DNA of 64,000 nt from Stachybotrys elegans. Lineage: Eukaryota; Ascomycota; Sordariomycetes; Hypocreales; Stachybotryaceae. Of the stretch, positions 56,967 to 64,000 are shown in pieces (position 1 is the stretch's first letter; the number at the start of each line of letters is the position of its first letter). Where the stretch lies: NCBI GenBank assembly GCA_020746835.1, contig JAGPNK010000004.1:930001-994000 (forward strand). The letters run 5' to 3'. Under the pieces are notes generated by a model that had not been told where the DNA came from, did no database searches, and worked only from the letters and a program-made list of their open reading frames with translations. The position numbers and the translations under genes are program-made.

Positions 56967-57628
56967 TTATTGTGATTGCCAGGTATGGTGCCAGCGTCCG
57001 AGGGCCGTGTCGTACGTCGCGAGCCAGCGTCCGGTAGTAGGTGTTCCTTGGGTGGGATCCCAAGACGAGTATGCCGCAGGACCTGTCGTTTCGATGCGAG
57101 GAGGAGCTCCGTAGTAAGAGTACGTGGGCGTCTGCAGCGTCGGATGGTGCTCAATGTCCGGCGAGGGGAATGGTTGGTATTCTTCGAGATCCGGCGTCGA
57201 CGATCTGTCAAAATCGCGGATGGAGATGTGTCGAGGCTCTTGGTGGTCGGAAATCACTTGGAACACGTTAGAAGGAAGGAAAGAAAAGGGGGTAGGAAAT
57301 GGGTCGTGTTAAATACAACAGGCAGAAACTGACCTGATTCAGGCTCTGATGCGTCCTGGTCCGATGATCCCTGATAAACAGACTCTTCCTCGTCGCCCTC
57401 GTCCTCTTCGTCTGATTCAAACTGAATGTCGAGATGCGCTGCAAACACCTCGGTGCTCCAGATGATGTTGTCCTCTGCGTCAAAGAAGGCCGCGACGAGG
57501 ATCCAGCCCCAAAAGAGAGGGTCGAGACTCGTGTGGAGGTACTGTGTGATGATGAGCTTCGTAGCTGGGTATGGGAGGACACCTTCCTCGACGTTGATCG
57601 TCTGGTAGTCGACTTCAGGCGTAGGCAT
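56967..57628 (-). CDS. Hypothetical protein, acidic, unknown function
   Basis: Exons 57628..57334 and 57256..56967 (77-base GT-AG intron) join in frame to give 194 residues from MPTPEVDYQTINVEEG. The first 75 residues contain a hydrophobic segment (LDPLFWGWILVAAFFDAED) that may be buried rather than membranous. A strongly acidic stretch (residues 80-105) and a Pro/Tyr/Thr-rich tail follow. No family is recognised. The frame is open a little further upstream but only from a TTG. It is the upstream member of a tight same-strand pair with the gene at 56923. Confidence 0.65.
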
Positions 57629-58428
57629 GGATATGCTGTAAGAGCGCTGGATGGCCAATGTCCAATGGATAGGATGTCAAGAACCAGGCACCTCCTCTCG
57701 ACGAAGTATTCGGCTACTTTATACCTGCTGGACATGCCTCATGGACGCCATCAGGAGCCATCGACCGCTTCCAGACGTCGCATCACCTGTCCAGCTGTGC
57801 AGGCGCCCCTGTGCGCAGCGTGAATCACTAGCATCTCGGATCCAGAGCCAATGTGGTCCCACGGGTTCCGTCCGGGTCGTGTCCACCAGACGGGATGAAT
57901 CAGACTCCTTGGAAGTTCAAGCACAATGAGCGCCACTGCTCTGATTGCCGCAGCCACGGGGCTTGCCGAAGTCACGTTCTGCCTGGCGAGATGAATCAGG
58001 CACCTCCAATTCAGCCATCTAACCCGTTGGTGCCTGTTCAAACATGACAGTTATGGCCTGATATTTTGGCTTGATGGCTGAAGTGATATCCTTTGATCAA
58101 ATGACTTTGTTGTTATCACGCCTCAGGCTGTGAATTCGCTTAAACGTTATGCCTCCGGCGGCCCTTGCCAGGGAGGCTGTCCTCGCCTCCGGCTCGTGAG
58201 GTGGTTGATGGGTTGAATCATTGCATTGATAATAGGCACGAGAGGATGCTAAGTTTGGCATGGTCATGAGGGGCCGTTGGGAGAAATTGTTGTATTGAAT
58301 CATCGCATCGTCAATTGGTCATAATGGCATAGGGTTCAACCCGCCATGAAAGCATTCCCGTGACCGTCGGGGCGCGTCAGGCTGCCAAGCACATGGCTCA
58401 GTCCATGATGAATGGGTAATGTACATGG
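57629..58428. other. Intergenic region with one full 47-bp repeat
   Basis: Promoter side of the hypothetical gene and 3' flank of the ankyrin gene; copy D of the repeat lies at 58150-58196. No gene was recognised. Confidence 0.5.
58150..58196 (-). repeat. 47-bp GC-rich palindromic repeat, copy D
   Basis: Starts TGCCTCCGGCGG and ends CCTCCGGCTCG. The central hairpin has changed on both arms (CCC/GGG kept), so pairing potential is preserved. Confidence 0.78.
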
Positions 58429-59184
58429 TCACTCCTCGTTGACTTCCACCAGCCGAACAGCGGCCGCCTTCCTGGTACTATCAACCTCCTTCTTGGCCTG
58501 CTGGCGCTTTCCCACCTCGCTGACGAGCCCCTTGAGGTATACCTCTGCTTGTACGGTAGCGCTGTACGCAGCCGGAGTCCAGCTCCAGACATTGCGTGTC
58601 TCCACATTGGCCCCCGCGGCCAGCAGCGTTCTCAGCACCAGGAGGTTGCCGTTGCTGCTCGCAAAATGCAGCGCCGTATTTCCCTCCAGATCGGCACGGC
58701 GGACAGCCTCGAGCGGCCCGTCGGGGCAGTAGGTCAGCAGCAGCTGAACAACGGTGTCGTGGCCGCCCTTGCTAGCTTCCATGAGGGCATCTCGACCACG
58801 AATATCTCGTCTCAGGATGCACGTGCGGTCATCCTCGCATAGTAAATGAACGACTTCGGTGTGGCCCGCGGCGGCGGCGAGCATCAGGGCTGTTTGGTGG
58901 TTCTCGTTGAGGGCAGGGCAGGGCTTCTCGTGGCCGGCATCGACGAGGACCTTGCAGATGTCGCGGTGGCCGAGAGAGGCAGCCAGGTGCAGGTTGGAGT
59001 TGGACTGTCCGGCAGGCGAGGCGTCGGGATTGTGCAGGATGGAGGGGTGGGAATTGAGGATGCGTCGGACTAGGAGGGCATCGCCGGCGTGGATAGCCCG
59101 GCGCATGCGGATCGACGGCTCAATCCTGGGATAGTCAGTAAGGGTCGGGGTGCTTGGGGGGAGCAAGGAGGAATTGGCTTACAT
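58429..59184 (-). CDS. Ankyrin-repeat protein
   Basis: The body exon 59125..58429 encodes about five ankyrin repeats: NSNLHLAASLGHRDICKVLVDAGH, quoted in part as LHLAASLGH; then QTALMLAAAAGHTEVVHLL, GRDALMEASKGGHDTVVQLL and NTALHFASSNGNLLVLRTLL. The reading frame runs into the intron upstream without an ATG. A GT-AG intron 59182..59126 puts AT (59184-59183) next to G (59125), making an ATG split by the intron and a 232-residue protein starting MIEPSIRMRR. If that splice is wrong, the start is the internal Met of MRRAIHAG. The C-terminus is Lys/Glu-rich and helical. The protein is cytosolic or nuclear by default; its binding partner is unknown. Confidence 0.75.
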
Positions 59185-61032
59185 TGTGGCTACTATGCAT
59201 GGCTGCGATGGCAAAGAGGCCGGCGAACCGCGAGGTTGGAAGAGGTTGACAAACAGCACGGTGGGGTTGGAGCTGGAGCTGGGAGGAAGCTCTGGTTGCT
59301 GGTTGCGTTCACGTGCTCGTCTGCTTGCGTTTGTCAGAGGGTCAATGTTCTGCACAGCCTGGGGAAGGTGGGGTTCTGGTCCTTGTACGCCACAGATGCC
59401 CTCCACTTGGTACATTTAGCGGGTGTCAAGCCACTGTGAGGCGGGCCTGAAGAAACGGATGGAAAACGGATGGGTTGATTATGTAGGATAGAGCATAAAC
59501 GGTCGGACAAGCGAGGCACGGTATGGGCCAAGGTGGTTTGCCATTTTGGGGGGAACAAGTGCGTTGGGCTTGTGCTGATTGGTTTGGGAGGAATACGCGA
59601 GGTAGTATTTGCATCGCCACGTCAATCAGTCAGCGTCTGTATAATGGGGACATTTATGGATCTCGACGAGGCTGCACGGAAAGAGGGGGGACGAGCGAGC
59701 AAAGATAGGAAAATCAACAGAAACTGGATAAACACATGTTTTGGCGAATCAATCCTCCAATACCATGGTAGCATGCACTCCATGCCCAGTTCGGCATACG
59801 AGCTTCAACTGCTAGGTCAAGGAAAGAAGGTACAGGGTAGTCGGCCTGCATCTGCCAAGCCCTCGGATCACGATCTTGACCAGGGCAGCCCAGTCAATAT
59901 CGTGAGCCTGACCGCTGGGCAGCTTGCCACCGGCTGGCTTTGTCCAATACGGACATGGCGCAGCACACCGTTTGCTCTTTGTGGCCCTTTGGACCCAAAG
60001 TGATACGAGGTGATGTCCTTGGCGACGGTAAGTCTCAATTCCGACTGTCTCGACTCAAGGCGGCACACCTGACCTCATTTTGCAGATAACGCAAGGAGAA
60101 GAAAAGAAAAAAAAGAAGAAACAAAAATTGGGCTGATACGTAGGTGTGAGTGAAAGTGTTGGTTCACGGCACATGGAGGCCGATGGATTGCAACGACGAG
60201 GCTAAGAAACCCGCCGTTGGACTATATTTAGAGGCTTGAATTCTATGGGAGCGGAGCCGAGTGGAGGGGCTATTCGATCCAGCCCTACTTACCTCTTCGG
60301 CACTCATCCTTCGAGGTGAGATTGAGACGGCCCTGCGTCAGCGCTTGTGTTGTGGGAAATGAGACGGAACTTGTGTCGCACGTTTGCCGACATGGGGTTT
60401 TCAGCTGTTAGTAAGTACCCAAGCAATATCTCGCCGCGACATTGCTGGTATGAGAGAGGGGAGTCAAGCTTTTGCCACGTCCCCAAGCCACGCTGCCACG
60501 AGATCCCCGACGACACCGTGTCTCCTCCCTCGCCGTTTCTTGCTATTGCTGATTGCTGATTGTGATGCAGCTGCAGCAGCATGAAACGAGTTCATCGACC
60601 TAGCGCTGACCAGAAGACCATGATCGACAGAACAGAGAGGGAGAAAAGGGTAATAAAAAAAAGAAGAAAAAGGGACATGGCACAGTCATAAAAATATGGA
60701 CTCCACGCACCCACATGCGCCCAGCGGGCTGAATGGAGGGTGGGATGGTATGGAGCCTGGAGCATGAGGAGACCCTTGCGTATGACGATATCCACCCAAG
60801 CAAGGCGTAGCTACAACTGGCGAACGTCGATTCATCGTTGGCAGTGCCTACCACAAACCCGGTGTCTTAGTAGACTTCTGGCCTCTGTCCTACAAAAAGG
60901 ATCTGCTCCCTCTTCCCCTTCCTGTGGTTTCCCCCATTTCCACCCCCTATCGCCTGTCTTACCGTCCTCCCTCCCGTCTTTCACCCTTCAACAAACGCAA
61001 CCACCCGCCTACTCGTCTCTCTATCCTCAATC
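59185..61032. other. Divergent intergenic region
   Basis: This holds the upstream regions of the ankyrin (minus) and LITAF (plus) genes. A/G-rich runs lie at 60095-60125 and 60650-60680. No gene was recognised. Confidence 0.45.
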
Positions 61033-61797
61033 ATGTCCTCCGAGCCTCTTCCCCCTTCCTACGAGGACTCTCGCGCTGCCGGCGCCTCGCCTAACAATGG
61101 GTCAGCAACCCTCCCTCCCAATCCCACCACATCAACAACCCGAAAGCCGTCCTTCTAACGCTCTCCCAGTCCCGCCATCGCCATGCAGCCCATGGGCCAG
61201 CCCAACATGAACACAGGCAACGCCGACAAGGTCACCCGCCTCACGCACCTGGGCCCGATGCCCGAATGGATCGACTGCCCCTTCTGCAAGCAGCGCACCA
61301 AGACCAATGTCGTCCAGTCTGGCGGTGGCATGCAATTGTACGTCCACCAACCTTCCCTCCCCCCGAATCGAAACCATACCCAACCGAACGACGACACTGA
61401 CTTTTTGTAACCACACAGCCTGACCGGTACGCTTCTCTGCCTTGTGTGCATCTGCCTGGCGCCCCTGCCGTGCATGCTGCACTGGTTCGAGGAGACGCAG
61501 TGGTTCTGCACCGGCTGCAACAAGGTCGTCGCCACCAAGCGTCACGATATGCCTGTCCAGCCCGTCGCCACGTACGAGGAGCAGCACACCGATTCACGAT
61601 TCCAGGCGCCTCAGCAGCCCCAGCAGCCCCAGCCCGCTCACCTGCAGGGCCAGCAGCCCGCATTCGCACCGGCAGCGGCATCTTCGCCAGCACCTCCCGT
61701 GCAGCAGCAGCAGCAGCAGCAGCCAGAGCCTGAGCAGCACGGCATCGCACCGGCGCCGCAGCAGGAGCTGCCTACTCAGCCGCCTACCAAGAGCTAA
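61033..61797 (+). CDS. LITAF-domain protein (SIMPLE-like), lysosomal/endosomal membrane
   Basis: Exons 61033..61100, 61170..61337 and 61419..61797 join in frame to give 204 residues. The N-terminus MSSEPLPPSYEDS has a PPSY late-domain-type motif, as in LITAF proteins. The LITAF domain (about 45-110) has the paired zinc knuckles IDCPFCKQRTKTNV and WFCTGCNKVVATKRH around a hydrophobic in-plane helix (TGTLLCLVCICLAPLPCML). The C-terminal third is Pro/Gln-rich with a run of seven or eight Gln. LITAF proteins sit on the cytosolic face of endosomal or vacuolar membranes and recruit ESCRT and ubiquitin ligases. Confidence 0.93.
61700..61722 (+). repeat. CAG microsatellite coding polyglutamine
   Basis: A run of CAG codons inside the Gln/Pro-rich tail of the LITAF gene. 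Confidence 0.8.
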
Positions 61798-62275
61798 ACC
61801 TTCCGGGCCGGAGACAAGATACACGAGACGTGGGACGGGGATAAAATGATTGTCACACTAATGGGCTGTTCTTTGCCTTTCTTTTGTTTACTTACTTGTG
61901 CTTGTTGAGGATACCAAACTCCTAAAGGAGATGTACGACCAGTTTTTTTTTCTTTCCTTCTTCTTTCCTATTTTTATTCAATCTGATTCCGCACACACCA
62001 CCTTATTGTTGCATGCATGCGTGGACTCGCCCGATGGAATTGACATGCATGGATCTCGAAGCCGATATGTGGAGCAAGAAGCACAAACAGCCCCTCCTCG
62101 ACGTCAATTCCACCGACTCCTCCTCCTTCACGCCCCCCCCATGTCCATGAATGTGGCTGCCGCTGTTGACGCCACGATCGCATACCAAGACCCCCTCCAG
62201 CCAGAAGCATCCGACCACTTGTCACCCACCTCCTCCTCCACACCTACGCCTAACGTACGCACAGCAACACAGAGC
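61798..62275. other. Intergenic region upstream of the deaminase
   Basis: 3' flank of the LITAF gene and promoter of the deaminase. The deaminase frame is open back to 61898 with further in-frame Met codons (for example in MSMNVAAAVDA), so a longer N-terminus cannot be excluded. Confidence 0.45.
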
Positions 62276-62788
62276 ATGGCGACCAAATACAACCAGGAAG
62301 CGCTGCAGCTCGCCGTCAAGCTGGCCAGGGAGGCCCTCGAGGCCGGCGACTCGCCCTTTGCCTCGGTCCTCGTCGCGGGCGACGGCACCACGATCCTGCA
62401 GTCGGACCGCAACCGCATCGTCACGGGCCTGCCGGGCGACGGGCGGCCCGACGCCACGCTGCACCCGGAGCTGACGCTGGCGCGCTGGGCGAACCTGCAC
62501 CTCGGCCCCGAGGAGCGCGCCGCCTCCACCGTCTACACGACCGGCGAGCACTGCGCCATGTGCTCCGCCGCCCACGCCTACTGCGGCCTGGGCAGGATCG
62601 TGTACATCTGCTCCGGGTCCATGTATGCCGCCTGGCAGGAGGAGGCCGGCCTGCCGAGGGGGAGGGTGAGAACGCTGGGCATCCGCGACGTTGCGCCTGG
62701 CGTCGAGGTGGAGGGGCCTGTGGAGGAGTACGTCGAGACTATGAGGGCGATACACACTGAGTACTGGAAGAGGAGGGAAAACAAGTAA
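62276..62788 (+). CDS. Cytidine/deoxycytidylate-type nucleoside deaminase
   Basis: From ATG 62276 the protein has 170 residues; the start was chosen because homology-like sequence begins at KYNQEALQLAVKLAREAL. The zinc-deaminase motifs are DATLHPELTLARWA (His ligand and proton-shuttle Glu) and TTGEHCAMCSAAHAYCGLGR (Cys-x2-Cys ligands). GDSPFASVLVAGDG matches the N-terminal strand of the guanine/cytosine deaminase branch. HPE replaces the common HAE, which is tolerated in the superfamily. The substrate (guanine, a cytosine base or nucleotide, or tRNA adenosine) cannot be told. Length agrees with a single-domain enzyme in the cytosol. Confidence 0.9.
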   Translation: MATKYNQEALQLAVKLAREALEAGDSPFASVLVAGDGTTILQSDRNRIVTGLPGDGRPDATLHPELTLARWANLHLGPEERAASTVYTTGEHCAMCSAAHAYCGLGRIVYICSGSMYAAWQEEAGLPRGRVRTLGIRDVAPGVEVEGPVEEYVETMRAIHTEYWKRRENK

Positions 62789-62931
62789 CAGGCGGCTGAG
62801 CGTGTTGGTTTATGGGTGATTATGCATTTAGTTGAGAATTGTTGATGATTAACGACCTGTTGCCGGACCTGATCCTATCACCTAGCAAATCCATCCCCGT
62901 CATTATCAGCAGATCGTCAAAACTCTCCTTC

Positions 62932-64000
62932 TCATTCATTCAACTCGTGAGCAGACTTGATAGCCTTGGACTTGCCCGTGTCCAGTACCACGGCCGGATC
63001 CTCCTCGTCGCCGTCGCGCGTGACCTCGTTGCCTCGCTTCGTCTTGATGGTTGTCCTTGTTGGCGCCAGTCAGCATATCGCGGTCGCTTTCTTTCTTTGG
63101 GTCTTTTGTCCGGCTGTGTACTTACTTTTCGGCCTTGACGTCGAGGACCTTGCCCTCGGGCTGGCCGTTGCCCCAGTTCCAACTGACCGTGTCGCCCTTG
63201 TTTGGGCCTTTCTTTGGGGTCTTGCCGTTACCGTTACCATTCTGGTTCTTGTTGGCAACTTCATCATCATCGTTGGCATCATCAACCTCCTCTTCATCCT
63301 CATGTTCGTCATCGTCATCGCCAGCCTCCTCCTCATTGTCGTCCTTGGTCTGCTGCTGCTTGGACTGTCCGTTTCGTTTTTGACCATTCTGCTTTCCATT
63401 TCCATTCTTGTGGCTCTCTTCCCCTTCCCCTTCCCCGACCTCTTCATCGCCATCACCCTCTTCCTCATTATCGTTCTCATCGTCGTCCTCCTCGTGGCCA
63501 TTCTGCGCATCAGCCTTTCCCTTGCGCGTCTCCCGCTTCTTGCTCGCTCCATTCTGCCCCCCAGAAGCCTTTCGCTTATCGCCCGTCTGCTTCTCCTCCT
63601 CCTCATCTTGGCCTTGGGCTTCGTCGGAACCACCGTGGCGCTTCTTGAGCGGATCATGGCCCCAGTTCTTGAGCGACATGTACGACTTTGTCTTTTTTAC
63701 CTCGGCGTCCGACTTTTCATTATTGGATTTCTCTTCTTGTGCAAGGTGTCGCTTGCTGCCATGATGTATAAGCCAATTGAACATGCCACTGAGTCCAAAA
63801 TACATACCAGTAGGACACGACCTTGCGCATGTGCTGAATCTGCTCTTCTGTGTACTCGTCAGGGTTCTTGTCAGGATTGGCCTTGAGAATCTCAATGATA
63901 TGCCGCCCCGAGTCGTGCCCTACCGACTCGCCGCTGCCGTCGTCCTTGGACCAGCCAGCGCCCTGCGAGTCGCTCGACTTGAGCCAAGTCTCGAGCTCGT
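62932..64000 (-). CDS. DUF3140 - DUF2945 (HVA1/Tudor-like) protein, 5' end outside the window
   Basis: Exons 64000..63808 (partial), 63754..63126 and 63055..62932 join in frame; the N-terminus lies beyond the right edge. The first part, ending SYCKRHLAQEE across the intron, fits DUF3140 (LETWLKSSDS, QIQHMRKVVSYCKRHLAQ). A long low-complexity acidic/Lys/Gln/Asn-rich middle follows, with many D/E runs. The C-terminal domain GDTVSWNWGNGQPEGKVLDV (continuing KTTIKTKRGNEVTRDG) matches DUF2945, the hypervirulence-associated Tudor-like fold. Such proteins are widespread in fungi and bacteria and their role is unclear; nucleic-acid binding is inferred. Confidence 0.88.

Noticed and set aside
56936..57011. 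Intron fusing the two tandem unknown genes into one ORF
   Set aside because: A GTACGA donor and CTAAG acceptor exist, but joining them does not keep the second gene in frame.
60255..60285. tRNA T-arm-like stem around TTCGAT
   Set aside because: Loop length is wrong and no acceptor, D or anticodon arms can be drawn around it.

Overview
The window is nuclear DNA of a filamentous ascomycete (Pezizomycotina, most likely Sordariomycetes, possibly Hypocreales; no species claimed). The support is: short GT-AG introns of about 45-80 bases with CTAAC-like branch sites, GC-rich coding sequence with C or G at third positions, and typical fungal families (HET, CFEM-like, Fungal_trans_2, Zn2Cys6, LITAF, CBM1-GH5, GH18, Dal5-type MFS, full-size ABCG, DUF3140/DUF2945). 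I rebuilt exon structures by splicing so that frames join across GT-AG introns. No tRNA, rRNA, CRISPR or intact transposon gene was seen.

Layout, left to right. 0-10 kb: an MDR-family oxidoreductase, a divergent pair of membrane genes (Cys-rich single-pass protein and polytopic protein), a head-to-head pair of ribosomal genes (eS26 and ubiquitin-eS31) sharing one promoter, and a small secreted PAN plus galactose-oxidase E-set protein. 10-19 kb: a 3.65-kb gene-poor stretch, a Fungal_trans_2 regulator and Nop56. 19-26 kb: two broken phosphotransferase-like genes, a HET-domain gene and a GH18 chitinase converging on it. 26-33 kb: a candidate secreted peptide gene, a Dal5-type transporter, a CBM1-GH5 endoglucanase and an emopamil-binding (EXPERA) protein. 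33-44 kb: a Zn2Cys6 regulator, a zinc-finger-only relative of the Eco1/ESCO cohesin acetyltransferases, the V-ATPase assembly factor Vma12, mitochondrial polyprenyl diphosphate synthase (Coq1) and allantoinase. 44-64 kb: a full-size ABCG transporter, a sugar transporter, a 3.86-kb gene desert, two closely spaced unknown genes, an ankyrin protein, a LITAF protein, a nucleoside deaminase and the C-terminal part of a DUF3140-DUF2945 protein that runs off the right end.

The region is mostly housekeeping and metabolic genes without a recognisable biosynthetic cluster. Functional themes are ribosome production (eS26, Ub-eS31, Nop56), nitrogen salvage (allantoinase behind a dense GATA-site array) and wall or plant polymer degradation (GH18, GH5). 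The items most worth following are: (i) a 137-codon coding-like frame directly behind the Nop56 UAG stop; (ii) a TATA-driven 79-aa secreted peptide precursor with a Kex2 site and an aromatic two-cysteine tail; (iii) a 47-bp GC-rich palindromic repeat with four full copies; (iv) the GATA array; (v) indel-broken kinase-like genes; and (vi) several families reduced to unusual domain combinations.
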